A DNA stretch of 33,414 bases, taken from the NCBI GenBank assembly GCA_002317385.1, contig DCJH01000046.1, forward strand, positions 1 through 33,414, read 5' to 3'. Below the pieces are notes generated by a model. The model was not told the DNA's origin and ran no database searches. It saw only the letters and a list, made by a program, of their open reading frames with translations. The position numbers were made by a program, and so were the translations under genes. The stretch is from Prevotella sp. UBA1705. Its GTDB lineage: Bacteria > Bacteroidota > Bacteroidia > Bacteroidales > Bacteroidaceae. Positions 7,341 through 15,360 of this stretch are shown piece by piece (within the stretch, counting starts at the first letter, position 1; each line of letters opens with the position of its first letter).

Positions 7341-8927
7341 GCTCACCTGCACATCGCTCACGGTGATGGAGCCACCGTAGTTGTTGATGCTCCAGCAGTT
7401 GCGGGCGATGCCGTAGATGCGGTTGGTGTAGCTGCACACGTCGTTGATATACATCACGCACACGCTGTTGTCGGTGTAGATGGTCACGTGGTAGGTGTTG
7501 TCGGCGGGTCGGCTGAAGTTATATCCGTCGATGCCGGCAATGAAACCCTTGCCTGCAGAGCCCTCTTCCTCGAAGTTCACTTTACGTGTATTGTCGTTCT
7601 CGGGGTTCACAACCATGGTGTAATACTTCTCCGAGTCGGAGCCGCGCACCAGCGAGATGCCAAATTTATCGGTGTTGCCGGCGGTGGTCACGGTGAAGGA
7701 GATGCGGTTGTGGCTACCCAGACGGTTGAACAGCGCGTAGGCATCGCCCGTGAGGGCGTAGGTGCCGCTTTGGGCGGAGACGCCGCTCTCGCTCTGGCCC
7801 ATGAGCTTCACGTCCTGTTGCTGGCCGTACTTGCCGGCAAGCGCGTCGGGCTGTCCGAGGGTGAGCGTACCGTCTTCGTGCTGCACGAGCTTGTAGGCCA
7901 CGAGGTTTCCGGCCCACTGTGGCTCGTCGGGATAGGCGCCCACGGCCGTGTTGTCCTCACCGGCGCGGGTGGGACACCAGCCCCAGAGGTAGCGGTTGGT
8001 GCCGTCGCTGGCCGTCTTGCCGGCATAGAGTCCACGGCTGTCGAGGAATCCCTCGTGGCTGTCGGGCCAGCGGCCGGCGTCGTTGGCGGTGCAGGCCTTG
8101 AGCTCGTCGAGGGTCTTACCCTTGAAATACTGCACCCGACGGATGGCCGCATGCTTCTCGCTGTAGACCAGATACCACCAGTCGCCCATCTTGAACACGT
8201 CGGGGCACTCGTAGAAGCGGTCCCACATCATGGTCATGAACGTGCCTGCATCGGTCCAGCTCTTCAGGTCGGGCGAGGTGAAGTCGGCAATGGTGCCCTT
8301 GCCGTTGCGCGTGGTGGCGATGAGCATGTGGTAGAGTCCGTCGTCGCCCTTGAACACGAAGGGGTCACGGAAATCGTTGTTGCTGTAGCCATAGTCGCCG
8401 CCGCGGAGGATGAACGTGCGGTCTTTGGTCCAGGTCTTGAAGTCGGCCGATGTGGCCATCATCACGGCCTGGGCGGCATCTGTCGCCGTGGGCTGATACT
8501 TGCCACCCGTGTAGAAGGTGTAGTAGAGGTGGTCGGCCTCATTGTAGATGGTAGAGCCGGTGCCGAGGGCAGCATCCTGCTCCTTTAGTCCGCCGCAGGG
8601 AATGAGCTCTCCCAGCGAGGTATAGTTCACGCCGTCGGTGGTGCTCACACCCCAGATGGGGTGGTAGGTGCCGGCCGGGTTGGGCCGGTAGTCCTGCAGA
8701 TAGAGCACCTTGAAATCCTTGGCCACGGGGTCGAAGAAGGGCATCGGGTCGCCCACGTAGCCGCTGTAGGGCTTGTAGAACGTGGCCTGTATCTGCTCGT
8801 CGGAGGAGGCGAAGTAGGTGGTGTTGTCCCAATCTTTCTGTTCCACCACGGCCTCGTCGCTGCCGCAGCTGCACAGGGGGAGCGCCATGAGGGCGGCCAA
8901 AGCTATCGTATTGATCATTGTTTTCAT
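7332..8927 (-). CDS. Surface lipoprotein GH32, endo-levanase-like
   Basis: 531 residues. The signal peptide ends in a lipobox with acceptor Cys21 (PLCSC-GSDE); the acidic residues after it resemble the Bacteroidetes surface-export signal, so I place it on the outer face of the outer membrane. The usual WMNDPNG is replaced by GDPMPFFDP (Asp60, probable nucleophile), followed by FRDP (Asp188) and YECPD (Glu240). This set is seen in the endo-acting GH32 lipoprotein of the Bacteroides levan locus (BT1760-like). The C-terminal ~170 residues form a lectin-like sandwich (DUF4975-like). It would cut long fructan at the surface into oligomers for SusCD import. It sits 7 nt after the surface glycan-binding gene, in the same operon. 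Endo activity and levan preference are family-based inference. Confidence 0.88.
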   Translation of the reverse strand: MKTMINTIALAALMALPLCSCGSDEAVVEQKDWDNTTYFASSDEQIQATFYKPYSGYVGDPMPFFDPVAKDFKVLYLQDYRPNPAGTYHPIWGVSTTDGVNYTSLGELIPCGGLKEQDAALGTGSTIYNEADHLYYTFYTGGKYQPTATDAAQAVMMATSADFKTWTKDRTFILRGGDYGYSNNDFRDPFVFKGDDGLYHMLIATTRNGKGTIADFTSPDLKSWTDAGTFMTMMWDRFYECPDVFKMGDWWYLVYSEKHAAIRRVQYFKGKTLDELKACTANDAGRWPDSHEGFLDSRGLYAGKTASDGTNRYLWGWCPTRAGEDNTAVGAYPDEPQWAGNLVAYKLVQHEDGTLTLGQPDALAGKYGQQQDVKLMGQSESGVSAQSGTYALTGDAYALFNRLGSHNRISFTVTTAGNTDKFGISLVRGSDSEKYYTMVVNPENDNTRKVNFEEEGSAGKGFIAGIDGYNFSRPADNTYHVTIYTDNSVCVMYINDVCSYTNRIYGIARNCWSINNYGGSITVSDVQVSQY

Positions 8928-8934
8928 CTTGTTG

Positions 8935-10332
8935 TTACTTTTTCGGTGAGTTGTCCATCAGATAGTTGAATGCGTTGAGGGTCAGAGACGCTATATTCTT
9001 GTGATAGTTCTCGGTCACGTCGTCGATGCTGTACCAGTCGTAGCAGCCCGAACCGATGCAGAGAATGCCTCCGCGGGTGGCCGTTGCGGGGAACTCCCAG
9101 GCCACGATGGCCCCATCGCCGCCGTAGGCCAGGTCTTGGCCGCCGGTCTCATTGCGCCATGTGGCGTAGTCGGCGTAGCCGCCCCAGTCGCTTCCTATGT
9201 GCCACTGCGCCGTGGAGTTGGTAATGCGGTAGCCCTTGTCGACGGTGTATACCGCATTGGGCTCGTCGCTCTTCATCACGAGGTTCTGGAACAATGGGTG
9301 CGTGGTGTGGCCCTGGATGAAGAAGCTCCACGGAGAGTTCACGGTCTCGGCGCTGGCCTCTGCCTGGCCCCAGCAGTTGTTGGGCACGGCATCGTTCTTC
9401 ACGGCGCCTATCTCGGCGGGCATGTTGGTGGCAAAGCGGGTGAAGAGGAATGCACCGCCATTGTTGTAGTAGTTCCTGAGCTGGACAGACGCGCTGAGGG
9501 CTTCGGGAGCGCTGTTCTCGAAGGCTGCCTTGCCGTCGACGCCGCCATCCTTGTGGTAGTGCCACCAGATGACCCTGCACTCGCTGAGGTCTACGGTGCC
9601 GTTCTTGATGTCGGCAAACGAGGCATAGATGGAGTTGGGGATATTGGCCAGCATCCATTTGCAGGCGGTCTGCTCCTCGATGTTGAGCTGATCCATGCCG
9701 GCAGCCAGGCCTACATATACGGCGGTGGGCTTGCCTATCTTAGTGACGGTCACCACATAATCGGTCTTTGCCGTGTTGTTGGTGACGGTGAAGGTCACCG
9801 GATGGGTGAAGTCGGTGGGCACGCCGCTATTGGGACTCACCGTGGCATTGTCGCTGATGGCGATGGTCGGGGTGAGCTTGGTCACGTCTACATCCTCGGG
9901 GACAAAGACTGAGATGGTGTGGTTGGTCTCGTTGATGACGCCGGTATAGGTGCCGTTAATGATGAACGACTTAATCTTGGCCTCGTCGTGCTTCACCACG
10001 ATGGTCCAGTTGAGATACACGTCACCATTGGTTACATGCACCACCTGCGGGCTGGTGAGGTTGAGACGGTCGCCGGTTTTCAGGTCGCACTGTGCGCCTT
10101 CGCTGAGCGTGATGGCGGTCACCGCCATGTTGTCGGCGGCATAGGTCTCGGGCACCCGCACCGTGATGGTGCGCGTGGCGAGGTCTACGGTTCCGTCGTA
10201 GTTGTCGAGGGTCAGCGAGGTGACGGAGCAGTCGCCGCTGAGCATCAGGTCGGAGACCTGACTTTCGCTACATGACGCCAGGGCGAGCACGGCGAAAACA
10301 AACAGTATAAGGCTTGAGATTTTCTTCTTCAT
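8935..10332 (-). CDS. Surface glycan-binding lipoprotein (SusE-position, DUF4960-like)
   Basis: 465 residues from the ATG at 10332. The signal peptide MKKKISSLILFVFAVLALAS is followed by Cys21 (CSESQ), a good lipobox. Two Ig-like domains of about 90 residues each (DUF5018-like, with SFIINGTYTGVIN and TNHTISVFVP) precede a C-terminal domain of about 260 residues. That domain includes CRVIWWHYHKDGG, RNYYNNGGAFLFTRFATN, WSFFIQGHTTHPL and GGILCIGSGCYDW, resembling the ThuA/GATase-like fold annotated as DUF4960 in fructan loci. It probably tethers fructan next to SusCD. The start is only 2 nt from the SusD stop; an earlier ATG at 10341 would overlap that stop. The second locus has a paralogous C-terminal domain at 20560-21735. 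Confidence 0.82.
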   Translation of the reverse strand: MKKKISSLILFVFAVLALASCSESQVSDLMLSGDCSVTSLTLDNYDGTVDLATRTITVRVPETYAADNMAVTAITLSEGAQCDLKTGDRLNLTSPQVVHVTNGDVYLNWTIVVKHDEAKIKSFIINGTYTGVINETNHTISVFVPEDVDVTKLTPTIAISDNATVSPNSGVPTDFTHPVTFTVTNNTAKTDYVVTVTKIGKPTAVYVGLAAGMDQLNIEEQTACKWMLANIPNSIYASFADIKNGTVDLSECRVIWWHYHKDGGVDGKAAFENSAPEALSASVQLRNYYNNGGAFLFTRFATNMPAEIGAVKNDAVPNNCWGQAEASAETVNSPWSFFIQGHTTHPLFQNLVMKSDEPNAVYTVDKGYRITNSTAQWHIGSDWGGYADYATWRNETGGQDLAYGGDGAIVAWEFPATATRGGILCIGSGCYDWYSIDDVTENYHKNIASLTLNAFNYLMDNSPKK

Positions 10333-10334
10333 GA

Positions 10335-12062
10335 TTACCATCCTCCAATGTTTTGTGTGTAGTGTCCGTTAGAAGCGGCTATCTGAGCGTAAGGAATGGG
10401 CAGATATTCGTTCTTGTTCTTGGTGAAATGGGCCACGCTGTAGATAGAGCAGTCGTTGGCCTCGTCGGCATAATACTTGTTGAGCACGCTGTCGGCTTCG
10501 CCCCATCTCACGAGGTCGAAGAAGCGTTCGCACTCCATGCCCATCTCTAAGCGGCGTTCCATCTTCACGATCTTGAGGGCCTGGGCCTGGTCGTAGGTGC
10601 CATCGTAGGTGCTAATGTTGAAGCGTGCGCCGTAGTCGCGCTCGTAGTTGGAAATTATCGAGGTGCTCTGCTTGGCGCGCTTGCGCAGCTGGTTCACCAG
10701 GCCGATGGCCTCGTTGATGCGTCCGTCGTTGAGCTGCACGAGGGCCTCGGCACGCTCCAGCAGCACGTCGGCATAGCGGAACACGATGCGGTTCATCGAG
10801 TTGCCCCACCAGGAGCCCTTGATAAGGTATCCGCTGGCTGGGTCTACGTTCTGCTTCAGGGTGACGTAGTAGCCATAGAGACCGTTGGAACGGCTCCACG
10901 TGGCACTTTCGTCCATCATGTAGGTCTTGTTGAACTCGTAGGGGAAGCCCGGCATGCCCACCGTGAGGAAGAGACGCGGGTCGGCGTAGTCCTTCGATGT
11001 GCTGTAGTCGTTCTGGTTGAATGTGTCGATGTAGGGAAGTCCGTTGGCATCGGTACGATAGGCATTCACGAGGTTCTGACTCGGTTTGTAGAAGTCGCAA
11101 CCGCCGTCGGTCACACCCGGAATGTTGGGCACGATGAGGCCGTAGCTCCAGTTGAGGTTGCCGTAGGTGGTGCCGTCGTTCTGCGAATACTGCATGGCCC
11201 AGATGCTTTCCACGCCGTTCTCATACTGCGGTTCGGGGCGGAAGTTGTTGTGGAAATCGGTCTCGAGGCCGAATCCGCCGGCGTTGTAGATGGCCGGGTC
11301 GCTATATTCCACCACCTTCTCCAGGTCGCTCTTGTTGATGCTTGTCACGGCATTGGTCGTGGCGTCGTCCTGATGGTAGGCCTTGTAGAGATACACCTTG
11401 GTGAGGAACGCGGCCGCGGCGGCCTTCGAGGGGCGTCCCTTGTCGGCCTGCTTCACAGGTAGGTTGTTGTAGGCCTCGGTGAGATCGTCTATGATTTTCT
11501 GCCAACCCTCATCATTGCTGAACTCTCGGTTGTCGAGGTTGTTGTATTCCTCGGTGGTGAGATTCTCATTGGTCACGAAGGGAATGTTCTTGTAGAGGCG
11601 CTTCAGCAGGAAGTGGCCGTAGGCGCGCAGATACTTCATCTCTGCCAGACGCTGGGCCTTGAGCGGATAGGTGGCCTCGTCGGTCTGGTCGAGCAGGGCA
11701 ATGGCGGTGTTCACACGCGATATGCAATTGTAGAGGCGCTGCCACATGTCGCTGATGTTCCAGTTGGTGGTCAGGATGCCTTGGGATATTTCCAGCTGGT
11801 GGAACACGTCGCCGTCGCTGGTGCCGTTGCCGCCCTTATAGGCGTCGTCGCTGCGTACATCGAAGTTCCACATGGAGAAAGAGGAGTTGATATCCTCGGC
11901 AGAGATCCACACGGCATAGGCAGAAATCACGAGATTGTCGACGTACTCAGGGTCCTTCACCTCCTCGTCACTCAGGGTGCCTTGTGGTCTCTGGTTGTCC
12001 AGAAAGTCGGAGCAACTACCAAACAGCAGCGTCAGTAGCAGGGCATATATAATCTTTTTCAT
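10335..12062 (-). CDS. SusD/RagB family outer-membrane glycan-binding lipoprotein (locus 1)
   Basis: 575 residues. The lipobox is FGSC, with Cys17 followed by SDFLDNQRPQG, the standard SusD N-terminus. TPR-like helices (DMWQRLYNCISRVNTAIALL, MKYLRAYGHFLLKRLYKNIP) are followed by the family C-terminus (RYADVLLERAEALVQLN, then ERRLEMGMECERFFDLVRWG, then YLPIPYAQI). SusD proteins form the lid on the TonB-dependent SusC barrel and bind the oligosaccharide to be imported. It lies 15 nt after susC, the usual arrangement. Fructan as ligand is inferred from the GH32 genes in the operon. Confidence 0.96.
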   Translation of the reverse strand: MKKIIYALLLTLLFGSCSDFLDNQRPQGTLSDEEVKDPEYVDNLVISAYAVWISAEDINSSFSMWNFDVRSDDAYKGGNGTSDGDVFHQLEISQGILTTNWNISDMWQRLYNCISRVNTAIALLDQTDEATYPLKAQRLAEMKYLRAYGHFLLKRLYKNIPFVTNENLTTEEYNNLDNREFSNDEGWQKIIDDLTEAYNNLPVKQADKGRPSKAAAAAFLTKVYLYKAYHQDDATTNAVTSINKSDLEKVVEYSDPAIYNAGGFGLETDFHNNFRPEPQYENGVESIWAMQYSQNDGTTYGNLNWSYGLIVPNIPGVTDGGCDFYKPSQNLVNAYRTDANGLPYIDTFNQNDYSTSKDYADPRLFLTVGMPGFPYEFNKTYMMDESATWSRSNGLYGYYVTLKQNVDPASGYLIKGSWWGNSMNRIVFRYADVLLERAEALVQLNDGRINEAIGLVNQLRKRAKQSTSIISNYERDYGARFNISTYDGTYDQAQALKIVKMERRLEMGMECERFFDLVRWGEADSVLNKYYADEANDCSIYSVAHFTKNKNEYLPIPYAQIAASNGHYTQNIGGW

Positions 12063-12077
12063 TGTGTTTCCTTGTTT

Positions 12078-15000
12078 TTAGAATGTGACGTTAATACCAA
12101 ACGTTAAGTTAAGAGGGATGGGATATCCGTAGTTGGGGTTCTCCGGGTCGAGTCCGGTGAAGCTCTTGCTCTTGATGGTGAGCAGGTTCTGTGCGCTGAA
12201 ATACATGCGCAGGCGCTGCATGAGGAGCTTCTCGGCCACCTTCTTGGGAAAGTTGTAGCCCAGCTGGATGGTGCGGAGCTTAAGGAACGAGCCGTTCTCC
12301 ACCCAGTAGGAAGACACACGCTTCTCGTTGTTGTTGTCCGACAGGGTGAGCGCGGGGATATCGCTTCCTTGGTTGGTGAGACTCCAGGCGTCGAGCAGGC
12401 GGCTTCCCTTGTTGAGGAATCCGATGTTGAGGCCTGCCCAGATGTCGGTCTCCTTCTTCAGGTCGGAGATGATGTCTACGCCCTGCACGCCCTGCCAGAA
12501 CATGGTGAGGTCGAAATTCTTATACTCCAGGTAGATATTGAAACCGTAGGAGAAGTCAGGCACGGGGTTGTAGATCCAGTCTTGGTCGGCCTCGGTGATG
12601 ACATTGTCGTCGTTGAGGTCACGATAGCGTATGCGACCGAGGCCTGCACCCTCCTGCACGGCATGGTTGTCAATATCCTCCTGGCTCTTGAAGATGCCGT
12701 CGGCGATATAGCCCACCTGGGCGCCCATGGGGTGACCGATGACGCTCTTCACGCCATTGCCGCCGAAAGTGCCGTTGGCAGCCACCGTGGCGGGCAACTT
12801 GGTGATCTTGTTGCGATAGGTGCCGATGTTGCCGGTGAAGTCGTATTTCAGGCCGTAGCTGGTCTTGTTGCGGTAGCCAATGTTGAATTCCACACCGCGG
12901 TTCTCCATCTCTCCGGCGTTGATCCACTGGGTGCTGCCTTCGCCCATGGCCGCAATGCCGGCCATCTGGACGAGGATGTCCTTGGTCTTCTTATAATACC
13001 AGTCGAAGGTGCCGTAGAGCGTGTTGTTGAAGAAGGCATAGTCGAGACCGAGGTTGGTCTGAGTGGTGGTCTCCCACTTGATGTTGTCGTTGCCAATCTG
13101 GTTGCGCTTGAAGCCCGACTGAAGGGTCTGGCCGCCGTTGGTTCCTGCGATGTCGTAGGACGTGCCGTAGCTCTGGCCACCATTCTCGATAGCTCCATAG
13201 TTGCTCACGTAGATGGTGTAGCGGGCGATATTGGATATCTCCTGGTTACCGGTCTGTCCCCATGAGGCGCGCAGCTTGAGGTCGTCGATCCAGGAAGCCT
13301 TCTTCAGGAAGTTCTCCTGATTGATGCGCCAGCCGAGCGTAACGGCGGGGAAGGTGGCATAGCGGTTGTTCTTGCCGAAGCGGGAAGAGCCGTCATGACG
13401 GATGGTGAACGAGGCAAGATACTTGTCGGCGTAGTTATAGTTGAGCTTTCCAAAGTAGGAAATGAGCGAGTAGCCGGAGCCGCTGCCGTAGCTCTGGGCC
13501 GTGCCGGTACCGGCATCGGGCCACATATAGTCGGGCGAAAGGATGATATAGTCTTCCTTATAGGCCGAAAACCAGGCGTCGTCCTCGCGGTTCACCTCCA
13601 TACCGAGCATGGTGTCGAAGTGATTCTGCCCAGCCGAGAAGTTGTAGGTGGCCACGGCGTTCCACATCCACTTGGTCCAATGCTCCTGCTTGGGCTCCAC
13701 GGCGTTCTTGCTGTTGGCTACGTTGCCCTCGGTGACAGGGTAGGTAAAGATGCGCTGCATCTTCTGGGCGTAGTCGAGACCGAAGGTGGAACGGAGGTTG
13801 AAGCCCTTGAACGGGCTCAGGTTCACGTAGGCATCGCCGAACGCGCGCCAGTAGGTGTAGCGGTTGTCGCTATTGCGGTTGAGACGGGCCACGGGGTTCT
13901 CGCGGTCGGGATAGCCGCCCACAGGACCGGCATACTCGCCTGTTGTGGTATAGACGGGGAGCGAGGGGTTGAACTGCAAAGCATTCTGCAGGAAGCCGCC
14001 AGGCGACTGCACTTCGGAGGTGCGGTTGAGCGTGAAGTGCTCGCCGATGGTGAGAATGTTCTTCACCAGATTGTACTCGGAGTTCATGCGGGCCGAGAAA
14101 CGGTTGAAGTCGGTGGTCTTGATGATGCCGAGATTCTTGTAATAGCCCAGCGAGAAGAAGGAAGTGCCCTTCTCCGAGCCGTTGCTCACGGCCACGTTGT
14201 ACTGCTGCACGAGACCGGTACGGGTGGTCTGGTCGAACCAGTCGGTGTCGGCCGCAGGAGTAGTACCCGCTGCGTCGAGATACTTAGCCATGGAAATGCT
14301 GTTGAGCACGGGGTAGCCCTGAGCGTTGTACCCCCAATTGTAACGATAACCCAGGCCATTGGTGTTGGGGTCCATGTTGTCGTTCACGTAGGCCTGCCAC
14401 ATCACCTGTCCGTATTCCTTGGCATTGAGCACATCCATCTTGTGGGCATAGAGCGATGCCGACACCGAGGCGTCGACGTTGACATTAATCTTTCCGGCCT
14501 TGCCCTTCTTGGTGGTGATGATGATTACGCCGTTGGCGGCACGGCTACCATAGATAGAGGCCGAGGCGGCATCCTTCAGAATCTGGATGCTCTCGATGTC
14601 GTTGCCATTGAGTTCATGCATGCCAGCCTTGGTGGGCACGCCATCGATGATGTAGAGTGGGTCGTTGTTGTTGAGGGTTCCAATACCGCGGATGCGGACG
14701 GTGGACTGTCCCGAGGGATTACCATCGGCCGAGATGTTCATTCCCGGCACACGCCCCTGCAGGGCCTTGATGGGGTTGTTCTCGTTTTGTTTGGCAATCT
14801 CGCTGACGCTTACCACCGATACGGCACCGGTGAGGTCGGCCTTACGCTCGGTGGTGTAGCCTGTCACCACAATTTCGTCGAGGGTGGAATTGTCTTCCTC
14901 CAGCGTAATCTTCATGTCGGACTGGGCGGGGAGGCTCACAGATTTGTATCCAATGTAGGATATGGCAATCGTTGCACCGCGTTTGACAGATAGTTTGAAC

Positions 15001-15179
15001 TGACCATCCAAGTCGGTAACCGTGCGGTTGTCTGTGCCGCTTTCCTGGACCGTAGCGCCGATGACAGACTCGCCGTTCGTGTCGAGGATGGTACCGCTGA
15101 TGTCCACCTTCTGCGCGTTAGCTATCGCGCAGACACAGATGAGCGTAAAACTCATAATGAGTCTTCTTAGGTTTTCCAT
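12078..15179 (-). CDS. SusC/RagA TonB-dependent oligosaccharide transporter (locus 1)
   Basis: 1033 residues. Signal peptide MENLRRLIMSFTLICVCAIA plus NAQ, then a carboxypeptidase-regulatory-like domain (VDISGTILDTNGESVIGATV to ~95), a TonB-box-like segment DEIVVTGYTT at 101-110, and the plug domain with VRIRGIGTLNNNDPLYIIDG at 161-180 and ASIYGSRAANGVIIITTKKG at 207-226. The outer-membrane barrel ends in LTFGINVTF, with the terminal Phe of barrel proteins. It imports oligofructans with its SusD partner, powered by TonB. The promoter upstream carries the shared operator. It is about 40% alike by eye to the locus 2 SusC, and the near-identical start (MENLRR versus MENLKR) and TGYTTERKADLTGAVSV segment suggest common descent. 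Confidence 0.97.
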   Translation of the reverse strand: MENLRRLIMSFTLICVCAIANAQKVDISGTILDTNGESVIGATVQESGTDNRTVTDLDGQFKLSVKRGATIAISYIGYKSVSLPAQSDMKITLEEDNSTLDEIVVTGYTTERKADLTGAVSVVSVSEIAKQNENNPIKALQGRVPGMNISADGNPSGQSTVRIRGIGTLNNNDPLYIIDGVPTKAGMHELNGNDIESIQILKDAASASIYGSRAANGVIIITTKKGKAGKINVNVDASVSASLYAHKMDVLNAKEYGQVMWQAYVNDNMDPNTNGLGYRYNWGYNAQGYPVLNSISMAKYLDAAGTTPAADTDWFDQTTRTGLVQQYNVAVSNGSEKGTSFFSLGYYKNLGIIKTTDFNRFSARMNSEYNLVKNILTIGEHFTLNRTSEVQSPGGFLQNALQFNPSLPVYTTTGEYAGPVGGYPDRENPVARLNRNSDNRYTYWRAFGDAYVNLSPFKGFNLRSTFGLDYAQKMQRIFTYPVTEGNVANSKNAVEPKQEHWTKWMWNAVATYNFSAGQNHFDTMLGMEVNREDDAWFSAYKEDYIILSPDYMWPDAGTGTAQSYGSGSGYSLISYFGKLNYNYADKYLASFTIRHDGSSRFGKNNRYATFPAVTLGWRINQENFLKKASWIDDLKLRASWGQTGNQEISNIARYTIYVSNYGAIENGGQSYGTSYDIAGTNGGQTLQSGFKRNQIGNDNIKWETTTQTNLGLDYAFFNNTLYGTFDWYYKKTKDILVQMAGIAAMGEGSTQWINAGEMENRGVEFNIGYRNKTSYGLKYDFTGNIGTYRNKITKLPATVAANGTFGGNGVKSVIGHPMGAQVGYIADGIFKSQEDIDNHAVQEGAGLGRIRYRDLNDDNVITEADQDWIYNPVPDFSYGFNIYLEYKNFDLTMFWQGVQGVDIISDLKKETDIWAGLNIGFLNKGSRLLDAWSLTNQGSDIPALTLSDNNNEKRVSSYWVENGSFLKLRTIQLGYNFPKKVAEKLLMQRLRMYFSAQNLLTIKSKSFTGLDPENPNYGYPIPLNLTFGINVTF

Positions 15180-15224
15180 CTAATAATGTTGTTAGTTGTT
15201 AGTATTGTCGGTTTTTAACTGTGG

Positions 15225-15297
15225 CAAAGATAGGACATATCAAAAAACGTAGCCCATAAATAACGTTCATGGGCTACAACAAATGTTTCTTGCAACA
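15225..15297 (-). promoter_or_regulatory. Promoter and operator of susC in locus 1 (site 3 of the shared motif)
   Basis: The minus strand has -7 box TATCTTTG at 15232-15225, 46 nt ahead of the ATG. CGTTCA lies at 15264-15269, 32 nt from the box, and the dyad TGTTTCTTGCAACA at 15284-15297, 59 nt from it. The distal arm found at the other two sites is not clearly conserved (expected near 15313-15319). No TTTG is seen at -33, which fits activator-dependent transcription. Confidence 0.72.
15241..15277 (-). terminator. Intrinsic terminator-like hairpin between the HTCS gene and susC (locus 1)
   Basis: On the minus strand a perfect 9-bp stem (15277-15269 with 15257-15249, GTAGCCCAT/ATGGGCTAC) with an 11-nt loop is followed by GTTTTTTG (15248-15241). 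It lies 84 nt after the HTCS stop and immediately upstream of the susC -7 box, so it would end read-through from the regulator gene. Its loop and right arm contain the CGTTCA half-site of the operator (15264-15269). Confidence 0.68.
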
Positions 15298-15360
15298 ATA
15301 GTTGAGGAAATGATAGAAAATGTTGAGTATGGAACTCAGCGGAGGCAGACGTCTGGAAAA

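Noticed and set aside
13395..14993. Open frame of 532 codons on the plus strand opposite susC
   Set aside because: Antisense to a full-length SusC with plug and barrel motifs; no recognisable domain and no promoter box.
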